Shown: positions 42,491-51,484, counted from the stretch's first letter. The stretch is DNA of 64,000 nucleotides from an uncultured Thermomicrobia bacterium (GCA_937968015.1 CALBSO010000069.1:1-64000), one strand, 5' to 3'. Numbers and translations: made by a program. Notes: generated from the letters alone by a model not told the origin.

Positions 42491-42528
42491 GAACGGAGCA
42501 TCCTGGCGGTTCGATTCTCTCCCGATTA

Positions 42529-43545
42529 TTACATGTGAAGCAGCTTGCCGATAAGTCGTTGGAGGGTGTTACGGTCTCGCACGCGCCGGGCGTCCGCCTC
42601 CAGGGAATGCCCCCATTCCGCTTGCTGCGTGAATGCGTCCGTCTGCCGGTCGTACGCCTCGCGCAGACGATCGAACTCCGCGCGATATGCGGTCGCGTCG
42701 GCGATTACCCGCTCCAATTCACGGCGCATGTCCGCGCCCGTGGCATACCTCCGCTTCAGGCGCACCGGCATCCGCGTTGTGATAGCGTCCGCATGCGCGA
42801 GCGGATCGGCGGCGAGCCAGCCGGCCCAACGCGACTGGAACCGCTCGTAATTCGCGACATCCGAACGGTACCGGCCATCGGAGGCCGATTCGAAGTGATA
42901 GATGACGCTCGCCGCCTCATACCAGACGATGCCGCCCTCCGCACGCATCCGGCAGCAGAAATCGAGATCCTCGAAGCCGTTGACATACCCTTCATCGAAG
43001 CCACCTGCCGCGAGGAATCGGGTGCGCTCGACCATCAGGCATGCCCCGGTCACCGCTGGCACCGCGCGAGACTGGCGGGCGCCGTCCGCCGGTTCGCCGT
43101 ACAGGAGATGGATGGGTTCATACCGCATGTTGAAGCCGAGGCCCGCGTGCTGGACGGTGTCGTCCGGGAAGAGCAGCCGCGCGCCGACAACGGCCGGGTC
43201 CATTGGGCCGGTCATCGCCCCGGCGAGTGCGGTGAGCCAGCCAAGCTGTGGCACGGTATCGTTATTCAAAAAGACGAGCGTGTTGCCCCGCGCGGCAGTC
43301 GCCCCCTGATTGCAGGCAGGCGCGAAGCCTCTGTTCCGCTCATTGCTGATGACACGGAATGGCGTGCCGAGCGTCGCGAGAAACGCCGCCGTCCCATCCT
43401 CACTGCCGTTATCAACGAGGATTACCTCGGTCTCATCCCAATGATCCGCGACCGCCATCAGGGCGCGAATGCAGATCGTCGTGAAGAGGACGCGGTTGAA
43501 AAGCGGGATGATGACGCTGAATCGGGGTATGGGCGATGCGGGCAT
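42529..43545 (-). CDS. family 2 glycosyltransferase
   Basis: 338 residues. FSVIIPLFNRVLFTTICIRAL begins the GT-A fold, with EVILVDNGSEDGTAAFL, the DxD-like VFLNNDTVPQLGWL, acceptor segment PAVTGACLMVERTRFLAAGGFDE and GFEDLDFCCRMRAEG. The C-terminal ~90 residues are a charged helical tail (LERVIADATAYRAEFDRL), perhaps a coiled coil. Rhamnosyltransferases often have this layout. Start at 43545 with GAGGGAGAG upstream. Close to RmlD on the same strand, so likely a rhamnosyl or other glycan transferase. Confidence 0.88.
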   Translation of the reverse strand: MPASPIPRFSVIIPLFNRVLFTTICIRALMAVADHWDETEVILVDNGSEDGTAAFLATLGTPFRVISNERNRGFAPACNQGATAARGNTLVFLNNDTVPQLGWLTALAGAMTGPMDPAVVGARLLFPDDTVQHAGLGFNMRYEPIHLLYGEPADGARQSRAVPAVTGACLMVERTRFLAAGGFDEGYVNGFEDLDFCCRMRAEGGIVWYEAASVIYHFESASDGRYRSDVANYERFQSRWAGWLAADPLAHADAITTRMPVRLKRRYATGADMRRELERVIADATAYRAEFDRLREAYDRQTDAFTQQAEWGHSLEADARRVRDRNTLQRLIGKLLHM

Positions 43546-43705
43546 ACGGACGCTTCTCTCCCTCGTGGCCGCAGTGACAGGCGCGAACCCATGTGTAGTA
43601 TCGTCTGGCCCGGCCCCTGTCAAGTCCGTAGGGCGCAAGCCGCGCTGCGCGTCACCATGCCAGGAAAGCGTATGCCGAACCACCCAGGGATACGAGCGCC
43701 CAAGC

Positions 43706-44584
43706 CTACAACACCGGACGATCCGCGACGCGACCGACCGCCAGCACATGCCCCTCGCACCAGTATAAATCGGGCTGATTGACCAGGTGCTCAGGAGACG
43801 CGGGATCACGCTGCCTGCTCCAGAATACCTTGTCTCTCTCCGGGATGCCGACATCGTCACGGGCTGCGATGTCAGACAGGCTGGCGAGGGAGGCGATGAT
43901 ACGTTCGCGTGCAAACCGGTCAAACGGCGCCCATCGTTCGATCAGCGTGGTCCGCTGCCATACCGCTTCCAACCCTGCCGCTTCGAGCCAGCGCCGGGCT
44001 TGCGGCGAGCGCAGCACACCCGCAATCGAGACGTACCGGTCCCGTATCGCGTCCAGCAAGCGAGCGTAGATCAGTGGATCCGCGGGTGCATACATCAAAT
44101 GTTGGCTGGCCCCCTCCTTGACCGCGACAAGCCTGCCGGGACGGACGACCCGCCGGAACTCGCCGAGTGTCGTCGCCAACTCGTCGTCGGTGAGGTACTG
44201 CGTCGTGTTCGCGCACCAGACGGCATCAAAGGAGCCGTCCGGAAAAGGCAATGCCAGGACACTGCCGATCTGGGTTGTCACTGGCGGGAGCAGACCCCAC
44301 TCCACGACCGATTGCTCAACGGTCGCGATGTTCTCCGGTGCGAGATCGAGCGCGGCGATCATCCCGGTCGGTCCGACCGCCTCCGCGATGACCGGCAGAT
44401 AATTCCCTCTCCCACAGCCGGCATCGAGGACACTCCAGGTCGGTTGCAATCCGACCGAGCGCAACATCGCCTCATACTCCGGACGGCACATCTCAAAGTG
44501 GGCATCAAGATAGGTCCCCGCCGCCATCGCGTGCCCCGCGGATGAGGTACTCGCCGCGATCTCCGGCTGTCGCTCGCTCACCAT
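43706..44584 (-). CDS. class I SAM-dependent methyltransferase
   Basis: 292 residues. Motif I is VLDAGCGRGNYLPVIAE, motif II GMIAALDLAPENIATVEQ, motif III/IV LALPFPDGSFDAVWCANTTQYL and then RRVVRPGRLVAVKEG. This is a Methyltransf_11-like (UbiE-like) enzyme of unknown substrate. It is divergent from a second methyltransferase gene at 44727, with a 142-bp shared promoter region. In this locus it may modify a sugar or lipid-linked intermediate. Confidence 0.85.
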   Translation of the reverse strand: MVSERQPEIAASTSSAGHAMAAGTYLDAHFEMCRPEYEAMLRSVGLQPTWSVLDAGCGRGNYLPVIAEAVGPTGMIAALDLAPENIATVEQSVVEWGLLPPVTTQIGSVLALPFPDGSFDAVWCANTTQYLTDDELATTLGEFRRVVRPGRLVAVKEGASQHLMYAPADPLIYARLLDAIRDRYVSIAGVLRSPQARRWLEAAGLEAVWQRTTLIERWAPFDRFARERIIASLASLSDIAARDDVGIPERDKVFWSRQRDPASPEHLVNQPDLYWCEGHVLAVGRVADRPVL

Positions 44585-44726
44585 CGCCTCCTTCCTCGCA
44601 CCGTCGGCTGCCGCGATGCTTCTCTTCCCCTCTTTCGCAGGGATGATACTCCACCACGGGTTTTGCGATGGGCTATAGTAGTTTCGGAGCAGTTGCCCCC
44701 ACTGCTGTCATCCTTCGGAGGGAAAG

Positions 44727-45542
44727 ATGGAAAAATCGCGCCGCACATCCTTCGATCAAGTAGACCGGACGACCGATCCGGCGGACTTCGTGCGCTACCT
44801 CGATACGACACGCGCGACGGACTTCTTTCAGGAGATCAAACAACGCAGTTACGACCTGCTCGCCCTCGCCGGAGGCGATCACGTCCTCGATCTCGGCTGC
44901 GGGACGGGTGATGACGTCGCCGCGCTCGCCACGCGGGTCGGGTCAAGTGGTCGGGCCGTCGGTGTAGACGTCAGCGCGACGATGATCGCCGAGGCGCGAC
45001 GGCGCACAACGGGATCAAGGCTATCCATGGAATTTGTCCGGGGCGATGCGCACCACCTCGATTTCCCGGGCGCGAGCTTCGACGGCTGCCGCGCTGAACG
45101 CCTCCTGCAACATGCCAGGGCCCCACAGACGGTGCTTGCCGAGATGGTGCGCGTGGCGAAACCGGGCGCGCGGATCGTCGTTTGGGAATCGGAACTGGAG
45201 ATGCTCGTCTTCGACGCGCCCGATCGCGCCGTGAGCCGGAAGATGCAGCACGTCATCTGCGATGGCTTCCGCAATGGCGCGATCGGGCACCAACTCTACC
45301 GCCGCTTTCACGAGGCTGGGTTGACCGATGTGCGACCGCTGCTATTGGGGCGCGCAATGACCGATTTCGCCCTCGCCGAGAGCGCGTTCGATCTCCGCGC
45401 CACCGCCCGCCGCGCCGCCGAGAGAGGAACGGTCACGGCAGCAGAGGCGGCGGACTGGATCGCTTCGCTGGAAGCGGCGAATCAAGCAGGGCACTTCTTC
45501 TGCGCTGTCGCGGGATTCCTTGTATCGGGTCGTAAACCATGA
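44727..45542 (+). CDS. class I SAM-dependent methyltransferase (UbiE-like)
   Basis: 271 residues. HVLDLGCGTGDDVAALATRVG is motif I, AVGVDVSATMIAEARRR motif II, AHHLDFPGASFDGCRAERLLQHA motif III/IV and EMVRVAKPGARIVVWE follows. Variant of the ubiE/menG group that can methylate quinones but also many other small molecules. GGAGGGAAAG is directly ahead of the ATG, and CTATAG at 44672-44677 may be its -10. Confidence 0.85.
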   Translation: MEKSRRTSFDQVDRTTDPADFVRYLDTTRATDFFQEIKQRSYDLLALAGGDHVLDLGCGTGDDVAALATRVGSSGRAVGVDVSATMIAEARRRTTGSRLSMEFVRGDAHHLDFPGASFDGCRAERLLQHARAPQTVLAEMVRVAKPGARIVVWESELEMLVFDAPDRAVSRKMQHVICDGFRNGAIGHQLYRRFHEAGLTDVRPLLLGRAMTDFALAESAFDLRATARRAAERGTVTAAEAADWIASLEAANQAGHFFCAVAGFLVSGRKP

Positions 45543-45553
45543 GCGCGACCTGC

Positions 45554-47137
45554 TCATCGAGAAGCGATTGCTGACAGGGCGACTGGCGCGCTTCGGCCGT
45601 GCGTGGTTGCACCGGGAAGCGTCAAGATCACCGTCGTTCCCTCACCGGGTGTACTGCGTATGACCGTCGTCCCGCCGTGCGCCTTGACGATCGCATGGAC
45701 GATCGCGAGACCGAGTCCGAGGCCACCTTGCCCCGTATGTCGCGCGCGTGCCGGGTCCGCGCGATAGAAACGATCCCAGACACGCGGCAGGTCCTCGGAC
45801 GGGATGCCTTCCCCCGTATCCGCGACGGTGAGCGCTGCGTCCCGGCCCACGAGCCGGACGCCGACGGTAATCGCCCCACCCGGGCGCGTGTAGGCACGGG
45901 CGTTCGCGCAGAGGTTCAGGAGCGCCTGCCGTAGCCGGTCTGCGTCCCCCTCGACCGTGATCGCCATATCCACCGGGTTATCGAGGAGGACCGTCCGGTC
46001 CGGCGCAAGTAGGCGCGTCTCCTCGACCACATCTGCCGCCAGTGCAGACAAATCTACCGGCGCACGGTGGAGTGTGCCAAGCGGGTTGGCGTCGAAGCGC
46101 GTGAGCGTGAGGAGATCATCCACGAGGCGGCTCATCCGGGCGGTCTCCGATTCCATGAGCCGCAACAGTCGGGCGCGCGCCGCCGGATCGGCCTGGTCCG
46201 CGCCGAGCAGAAGCATCTCGATGCCACCACCGAGCGCCGCCAATGGGGAACGCAACTCATGAGAGGCATCCGCGACGAACCGCCGCTGCGTGGCGAATGC
46301 CGCTTCCAGTTTGCTCACCATCTCGTTGAAGGCCTGGGCGAGGTCGGTCAGTTCATCACCGCCCCGCGGGACGGGGACACGTCGGCTGAGGTCGCCCGCC
46401 GCGATCGCTCTGCTCGTCCCCGCCATCCGGCGCAACGGGCGGAGCAGACCGGCGACGAGCGGGATTGTCAGCACGACCGTCGCCAGAACGGCCAAAATCG
46501 CCCCAATCAGCAGGAGCAGACGCAGTCGTCCGAGGAAGGAATCAATGCTTTGCAGCGACGTGCTCAGTTCGAGGGTGCCGACCGTCTGCGATGATGTCGC
46601 CGTCTGCCGGACGAGCGGGACGAGTTCGATGAGCACCGGCCCGTCCGCGGTAGTAGCGCGAAAGTGTCGCTCCTGATTCGCCGCCACGACCGAGACATAC
46701 GTGGCGGGATCGAGCACAGGCGCGCTCACTGTCGTGATTCCAGCGAGGGCCGGGCCATTGCTGACGGTAGCGCCCGTCGCGTCGGTCGTCAAGGCAGCCG
46801 TATCGCGCGTTGTCAGTGCCCTGGCGAGATCAACGAGTGACCGTGTCGCGTCCGCTTCGGGCGGCGGCCCACCCTGACCGGGGGGCAGCCCGGGGGTGGC
46901 GCCGGGGATCGGCAGCGTATGATCGTCCCGCGGCCGCCTCGGGCCATTGAGTTGCGCGTCAATCGCGGCGCCGGCGGAGGCGCGCAGACCCTGAGCTGTG
47001 TTGTCGATCAGGACACGCTCAATACCAACATAGAGCACCACCCCGAAGAGCGCCATGATGCTGACGAGCACCGACGCCGTCAGCGCGATGAGTTTCGCCC
47101 GCAGCGAGAGGTGCCGGTGGCGCAACAGGCGCGTCAT
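45554..47137 (-). CDS. sensor histidine kinase
   Basis: 527 residues. TM1 (~17-37), an extracytoplasmic region of ~165 residues with a Pro/Gly-rich stretch, TM2 (~206-232), a HAMP domain, the dimerisation helix with H293 in RFVADASHELRSPLA, and an HATPase with N (LLNLCANARAYTRP), G1 (VADTGEGIP) and G2 (GQGGLGLGLAIVHA) boxes. It overlaps the regulator gene by 4 bp. The sensing ligand is unknown; the redox-type genes controlled by the same array suggest an extracytoplasmic or redox signal. Confidence 0.95.
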   Translation of the reverse strand: MTRLLRHRHLSLRAKLIALTASVLVSIMALFGVVLYVGIERVLIDNTAQGLRASAGAAIDAQLNGPRRPRDDHTLPIPGATPGLPPGQGGPPPEADATRSLVDLARALTTRDTAALTTDATGATVSNGPALAGITTVSAPVLDPATYVSVVAANQERHFRATTADGPVLIELVPLVRQTATSSQTVGTLELSTSLQSIDSFLGRLRLLLLIGAILAVLATVVLTIPLVAGLLRPLRRMAGTSRAIAAGDLSRRVPVPRGGDELTDLAQAFNEMVSKLEAAFATQRRFVADASHELRSPLAALGGGIEMLLLGADQADPAARARLLRLMESETARMSRLVDDLLTLTRFDANPLGTLHRAPVDLSALAADVVEETRLLAPDRTVLLDNPVDMAITVEGDADRLRQALLNLCANARAYTRPGGAITVGVRLVGRDAALTVADTGEGIPSEDLPRVWDRFYRADPARARHTGQGGLGLGLAIVHAIVKAHGGTTVIRSTPGEGTTVILTLPGATTHGRSAPVALSAIASR

Positions 47138-47826
47138 GGGCGGAGCGTGTAACCGACGCCGCGCACCGCCTCGATCCGCGCGTGCCGATCGTCACCAAGT
47201 TTCGCGCGCAGGTAGCGGACGTAGACATCCACGACATTCGTATCCACTGCCTGGTCATACCCCCACACTCGATTGAGGATCGCATCGCGCGTGAGCACCT
47301 GGCGGGGATGGAGCATGAAACATTCGAGGAGGTCGAACTCGCGCGGCGTCAGGGTAATCGCGGCGCCCGCGTCGGTCACTTCGCGTGTGTTCCGGTCGAG
47401 ACGCAGATCACCGACGGTGAGCAAACTCCCCGCCACGATCTGGTGCCGCCGCAGCACCGCGCGGATGCGGGCCATCAGTTCCGCGAACCGGAAGGGCTTC
47501 GGCAGGTAGTCATCCGCGCCGCTATCCAGCCCCGCGACCCGATCTTCGACCTCACCGCGCGCCGTGAGCATGATCATCGGCACGTCGCTGCGCGCCCGTA
47601 GCGTCCGGCAGATCGTGATGCCATCCACGCCGGGGAGCATGATGTCGAGCAGGACGAGCTGCGGGCGCACGCGCTCGAAGGTCGGCAGGGCCTCGCGCCC
47701 GTCCCGCACGGTGTGGACCGCGAACCCCTCATACGTCAGTCCCATCGTCAGAAACTCGACGATCGTCTCCTCATCTTCGACGAGGAGGACGGTCAATGCC
47801 GCGTCATTCGGTTCCTGTACACTCAT
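47134..47826 (-). CDS. OmpR/PhoB-family response regulator
   Basis: 230 residues. Receiver domain with the acidic pair in LLVEDEE, phospho-acceptor D61 (LVLLDIMLPGVDG), MIMLTARGE and the Lys in DDYLPKPFRF; winged-helix DNA-binding domain with LTPREFDLLECFMLHPRQVLTR and VDVYVRYLRAKLGDDRHARIEAVRGVGYTL. An array of four 11-bp units 144 bp upstream probably binds this protein (autoregulation). Co-translated with the kinase. Confidence 0.97.
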   Translation of the reverse strand: MSVQEPNDAALTVLLVEDEETIVEFLTMGLTYEGFAVHTVRDGREALPTFERVRPQLVLLDIMLPGVDGITICRTLRARSDVPMIMLTARGEVEDRVAGLDSGADDYLPKPFRFAELMARIRAVLRRHQIVAGSLLTVGDLRLDRNTREVTDAGAAITLTPREFDLLECFMLHPRQVLTRDAILNRVWGYDQAVDTNVVDVYVRYLRAKLGDDRHARIEAVRGVGYTLRP

Positions 47827-47847
47827 GCGATCCTCGCTTTTCCGACG

Positions 47848-47853
47848 ATTCTA
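47848..47853 (-). promoter_or_regulatory. -10 element TAGAAT for the two-component operon
   Basis: On the minus strand it ends 21 bases before the ATG at 47826. A second possible promoter, TTGCGT-N16-TAGAAG, lies at the downstream edge of operator array A (around 47950). Confidence 0.4.
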
Positions 47854-47969
47854 CCGCGCGACGACCCCGAAGACGAGACCCGGGAGTCCTCGAAGGATGC
47901 ATCGAGCATGCGTTTGTTTCCCGTGGCGCCAGCCTGTCTACGTTTGTCTTCTATCGCCAAGGATAGTTG

Positions 47970-48013
47970 ACGCAAATGAGAAGTGACAGAGACGAAAATG
48001 AGAACTCGATGAG
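47970..48013 (-). promoter_or_regulatory. operator array A: four 11-bp units upstream of the response regulator
   Basis: On the minus strand: CTCATCGAGTT, CTCATTTTCGT, CTCTGTCACTT, CTCATTTGCGT, without gaps. An 11-bp period places the CTCAT boxes on one face of the helix, as for OmpR/PhoB-family regulators. Arrays B and C have the same phase. Confidence 0.8.
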
Positions 48014-48044
48014 AGGCGATGATCGGGGCATGGCCGCACAAAGA

Positions 48045-48071
48045 TCACCGAGGGCGGGGAGCCCTCGGTGA
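48045..48071 (-). terminator. 11-bp hairpin terminator downstream of the secreted-protein gene
   Basis: TCACCGAGGGC, loop GGGGA, GCCCTCGGTGA. It lies 21 bases past the stop of the minus-strand gene ending at 48092. Confidence 0.75.
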
Positions 48072-48091
48072 CAGGAAGAAGGGAAGAGAGA

Positions 48092-48952
48092 TTAGAAGTT
48101 GGGTGCCGGGACGGGTACGGGCTGCGGCCCCGCCGGTGTTACGCCGGCGGCGTGCAGGAGATCATCGGCGATCCGCGCGACGCCCTCGGCAGCGTGAACG
48201 GTCCGGTTCGCCTGATCGTACTTGCCGGCGTTGTAGAGATCGTACGCCTGCTTGTAGAGACCCTGAGCCGTCGAGATGTAGAAGGAGAGATCGCCCGCGG
48301 CGGTGCTGTTCGCCTTGACGCTATTTGTCGCGTTCACGATGCCCTGATAGGCATGTGCCAACTCGTTGCTTGATCGCGCCTTCTGTTGATCCGCTGTCGG
48401 CGCTGTCGTCGGCGTGGGGCGCGCGGGGCGGTTAGCGGCGGACGGCAGCCCCGTCGTGCCGATACTGGCGACGATCAGGTCGTCGGCGCTACGCAGGGCG
48501 TCCTCCGCCGCGCGGGCGTAGCCGCTCGCCTGCGTCAGATTGTTGGCGGTCAAGGCGCTCTGTGCCTGGCCTTGCAAAGCGCTCGCCTTGTCAATCAGAC
48601 TGTTCACCGTCGTCAGATCCATCTTGCCGTTGGCGAAATCGCGGTCTGCTGTGACGCTGGCAAGTGTCTTCGTCAGGTCATTGATGTCCGCCGTGACCGA
48701 GGCGGTGGTCGGTGTCTGCGGCTCTCCTCAGCCCGGTCCATCCGGTCCGCCCGGCCCCTGATTCCGATGGCCCGGTTGGCCAGGCTGACCCGGTCCGGCC
48801 GGTGCGCCATTGGGGTTGGGCGCCTGCGTCGTAGCCGCCGGTGTGGCGCCGGTCGCCGGGGTCGTGGTCGGGGTCTGCGCCATGGCAGCCCCGCCAGCGA
48901 GGCCGAGACCGATCACGGCCGCCGCGATGGCATGATTGACAGAACGCTTCAT
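48092..48952 (-). pseudogene. secreted Ala-rich helical protein with an in-frame TGA
   Basis: An open frame of 287 codons from the ATG at 48952 to the stop at 48092-48094, interrupted only by TGA at 48728-48730. The first part is a signal peptide (MKRSVNHAIAAAVIGLGLAG...AMAQ) and a Thr/Ala/Pro/Gly-rich stretch. After the TGA the same frame continues with EPQTPTTASVTADINDL and two helical repeats (AQSALTANNLTQASGYARAAEDALR and AYDLYNAGKYDQANRTVHAAEG). The continuous frame shows one gene carrying a nonsense codon, a sequencing error or a recoded stop. Operator array B lies upstream and a hairpin in the leader. Confidence 0.65.
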
Positions 48953-48990
48953 GGTACTGCTCCTTTTGCGGGATCTTCTCCCGTACCTCG

Positions 48991-49013
48991 TGTGCCGGAC
49001 CATTTCCGGTACA
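48991..49013 (-). promoter_or_regulatory. leader hairpin in the transcript of the secreted protein
   Basis: On the minus strand TGTACCGGA, loop AATGG, TCCGGCACA (8 of 9 paired). It stands between array B and the start codon. The homologous but longer hairpin is at 51442-51474. Confidence 0.6.
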
Positions 49014-49028
49014 TCCTCACGATAGGAC

Positions 49029-49072
49029 GTGTGTCTGAGAGGTCGGGGTGATGAAAATGAGAAGATGGTGAG
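49029..49072 (-). promoter_or_regulatory. operator array B: four 11-bp units
   Basis: On the minus strand: CTCACCATCTT, CTCATTTTCAT, CACCCCGACCT, CTCAGACACAC. GTCC and TATCGT follow, a plausible -10 in the same place as TATGGT below array C. Confidence 0.8.
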
Positions 49073-49156
49073 ATGGACACGAGGAGAGATGACGACGGAT
49101 CACCCATGCCGGAACCAGTCATGAACACAGCAGTTTGTGACGGCAACGAACGTGAT

Positions 49157-49198
49157 GATTGGCCCCTTTCCGACCGCCGCGTCGGAAAGGAGCCAATC
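49157..49198 (-). terminator. 18-bp hairpin terminator after the RnfD-receiver gene
   Basis: GATTGGCCCCTTTCCGAC, loop CGCCGC, GTCGGAAAGGAGCCAATC (17 of 18). It lies 30 bases past the end of the gene at 49229. Confidence 0.8.
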
Positions 49199-49228
49199 GA
49201 ACCATGCGGATGAACGGTGTTGACGGAA

Positions 49229-50581
49229 TCAGTGTGACGCGTGCTGTGAGGAAACGAGACGCCCCGCGAACGCGGCAGACCTTCGGCCGTCCCGTGCCGG
49301 TCGCTCGCCCGGCGCGGGATAGCGTCGGCCTACCGCATGCAGCCGCGCGAATAACTCGTCGGGGCTGATAGGTGTTGTCTGGCAGTCATCCGCGCCCGCA
49401 TCCAGCGCCGCGAGACTGGTGACGCCATCGCGATCACTCGTCATCGCGATGATCGGCACGTCGCTCACCGCCCGGATGTCGCGACACGCCGCGACGCCAT
49501 CCATGCTTGTATCTGTCAGATCAACGAGGACCGCCTCGGCAGTCATCGCGCGTAATTGCTCGGTCACCGTCGTGACTGAGGCAGCCGCGACCGTGTATCC
49601 CGCGCGGGAGAGGTACGGCCCGAGCGCGCGTGTCCACTGGTCCGCGCGTTCCACGATCAGGACCCGCCGATCGGTCGGGGGCCTTCCGTGCTGTCGGTCG
49701 GCCACCGGAGAGGGGGCAACTCGTGCGCGCGTACCATCAGAGGCAGGCATCTTCGCCCGGGCGCGGATCCGCGTGCGGCGCCAGGCTTCCCACCCGTTCC
49801 CGATCAGCAGCCCGGCGGGGAGGTAGTAGAGCGCGCCGATCGTCAGGTAGATCGCGCAGCACGCGACTGCCACGATGGCACCAAACATCAGTTGATCGCG
49901 GTAGCGCGCCGGCGAGGTCGGCGGATCAGTGAGCATGAAGAAGGCGAAGAAGAGGGCGGCGCTGATGTCGGGCGTGCGAAAGATCTCCGCCACCCGCCCG
50001 GCGTCGCCAATGAACGTGACAAGGGTAAAGAGCAGCAGATAGGAGCCTAAGAAGGCGAGCACCATTGGCAGCTTGTTCACGCGGTCCGCGATGAAGATGC
50101 CCGTGGCAAGCAGCACAACGACGAACGGCGTCGGCACATTCGCGAGCGCGCCCCACCAACTCTGCCCGCTTGCGAAGAGGAAGTAGGCCGCCACGAGCGC
50201 CAGCGCGGCCGGGTTGAAGATGTGCTTGCCACGCGCACGGAAAAGGTATTTGGAGTTGACGGCGAGCATCGCGGTGATGGCCGCGACGACGAACGGCTCG
50301 GTGGAGCTGACGATGAGCGCCACAATCAGACCGGAGAGGAGCGCGCCGCTCGGAAAGAACCATGCGCCCCGGATGATCCGCGCCAGCCCAACATCGAGGA
50401 GCGCGGCAGCCAGCATCGCGCCGAACACCTCGGGCAAGATGAGGTACAACCCCTCGTGCGGAGCCGCGAGTGCGGTCAGCAGGGCGAGTGCGACAAGGAG
50501 CAGTCCCTTTGGTGTGCGAAAGAAGCGCTTGACTGGCTGAACCCGCGATTCGATAGCGAGTGAGAATGTTGCTGCTGTCAT
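49229..50581 (-). CDS. RnfD/NqrB-like membrane protein fused to a receiver-like domain
   Basis: 450 residues. Residues ~25-265 hold about nine hydrophobic helices with the RnfD/NqrB landmarks SKYLFRARGKHIFNPAALAL and FFMLTDPPTSPAR. After an Arg-rich linker, residues ~305-420 form a response-regulator receiver: RRVLIVER, D354 in AVLVDLTDTSMDG, VPIIAMTSDRDG and LDAGADDCQTTPISPDELFARL. The conserved Lys before Pro is T403 and the N-terminal acidic pair is incomplete, so phosphorylation is doubtful. Start at 50581 after an FMN-binding gene, 79 bp apart. This combination is not one I know from the family. Confidence 0.82.
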   Translation of the reverse strand: MTAATFSLAIESRVQPVKRFFRTPKGLLLVALALLTALAAPHEGLYLILPEVFGAMLAAALLDVGLARIIRGAWFFPSGALLSGLIVALIVSSTEPFVVAAITAMLAVNSKYLFRARGKHIFNPAALALVAAYFLFASGQSWWGALANVPTPFVVVLLATGIFIADRVNKLPMVLAFLGSYLLLFTLVTFIGDAGRVAEIFRTPDISAALFFAFFMLTDPPTSPARYRDQLMFGAIVAVACCAIYLTIGALYYLPAGLLIGNGWEAWRRTRIRARAKMPASDGTRARVAPSPVADRQHGRPPTDRRVLIVERADQWTRALGPYLSRAGYTVAAASVTTVTEQLRAMTAEAVLVDLTDTSMDGVAACRDIRAVSDVPIIAMTSDRDGVTSLAALDAGADDCQTTPISPDELFARLHAVGRRYPAPGERPARDGRRSAAFAGRLVSSQHASH

Positions 50582-50660
50582 TGGGTGTCCCTCATGATTC
50601 CTTCCGTCGTGTACGCGATCAGCGCGGAGCGGCGGTTCGCGCGCCTGACGACTGCTCCGC

Positions 50661-51374
50661 TCATGCCGCGACCGCTTTCGCAAGCGCGTTCTTGATCGCG
50701 CCCTGGTACGCCTGAGAACTGTCCGTCGCGCCAGAGACGAGATCAATCGTACTGCTCTGCCGCGCCACGACCTGCCCGGGGAGGGAGGCGATCTGCGAGC
50801 ATGGATAGCGGGTGCCGCACTGGGTGATGTTCGCACTGACGATCTTCCCGCCCCGGACGACGACCGAAGCCGTGATGTTGCCGTGGCGGCTCGTCCCGGT
50901 GCCGGTGTAGGCGCCATCGTTGTAGCCTACGGTCGTCGCGGCTTTCGTCGCAGTCACGGCGGTAGTGGTGGCAACGGAAGACACCGTGGTCGCCGTGGCA
51001 GGCGTGTTGCCGGTGGCACGAACGGCGGGAGCAGTCGTTGGGGCCGCAGAAGCGGTGGCGACGCTCTGCGTACCGGCGGGCGCGGTCGGCGCGAGCAGCG
51101 GTGACTGATAGACCGGTAATTGTGATGATGCCGTCGCGCTCGTAACCGTGGGGGCGTCGGCGTTGAGATATGCGCCCGCCGATTGGGAGCGAGCATAGCC
51201 GAGGCCGTAGACCGAGATGATCGCCGCCGAGCCGAGAGCAACGAGGCTGTTCGCGACCTTTTTGTTCTTCGCGCCACCGCTCTTTGCTTTCGATGGATAG
51301 GGTGCCGGTGATTCCGGTCCGGGCCGCCGCTGGGAAGGCGGTATGATCGCTCTTTTTCCGTCGTCATGGGTCAT
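50661..51374 (-). CDS. FMN-binding extracytoplasmic protein (RnfG-like)
   Basis: 237 residues. A basic/Pro-rich cytoplasmic lead of ~40 residues, one TM helix (VANSLVALGSAAIISVYGLGY), a long Ala/Thr-rich linker and a C-terminal FMN-binding domain: YNDGAYTGTGTSRHGNITASVVVRGGKIVSANI, ASLPGQVVARQS and DLVSGATDSSQAYQGAIKNAL. The SGATDSS fits the motif where ApbE attaches FMN covalently to Thr. No apbE gene is in the window. The start at 51374 follows GAGGG. It is the first gene of the operon under array C and presumably exchanges electrons with the RnfD-like partner. Confidence 0.88.
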   Translation of the reverse strand: MTHDDGKRAIIPPSQRRPGPESPAPYPSKAKSGGAKNKKVANSLVALGSAAIISVYGLGYARSQSAGAYLNADAPTVTSATASSQLPVYQSPLLAPTAPAGTQSVATASAAPTTAPAVRATGNTPATATTVSSVATTTAVTATKAATTVGYNDGAYTGTGTSRHGNITASVVVRGGKIVSANITQCGTRYPCSQIASLPGQVVARQSSTIDLVSGATDSSQAYQGAIKNALAKAVAA

Positions 51375-51441
51375 GTGGTTTTCCCTCGATTCATAAGAAG
51401 ATTGCCGGGCAGAATCCGGATCAGACGCATGCAGCCGCACA

Positions 51442-51474
51442 GATGGTGTGCCGGACCACTTCCGGCACACCATC
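51442..51474 (-). promoter_or_regulatory. perfect 14-bp leader hairpin of the redox operon
   Basis: Arms GATGGTGTGCCGGA and TCCGGCACACCATC with a 5-base loop. It lies between array C and the start codon, as does the hairpin below array B, and the two share GCCGGA-N5-TCCGGCACA. Confidence 0.7.
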
Positions 51475-51484
51475 ACCATACGGC

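Noticed and set aside
48728..48730. TGA as a selenocysteine codon
   Set aside because: The context is a Pro/Gly-rich linker without redox partner residues and no SECIS-like hairpin directly follows the TGA.
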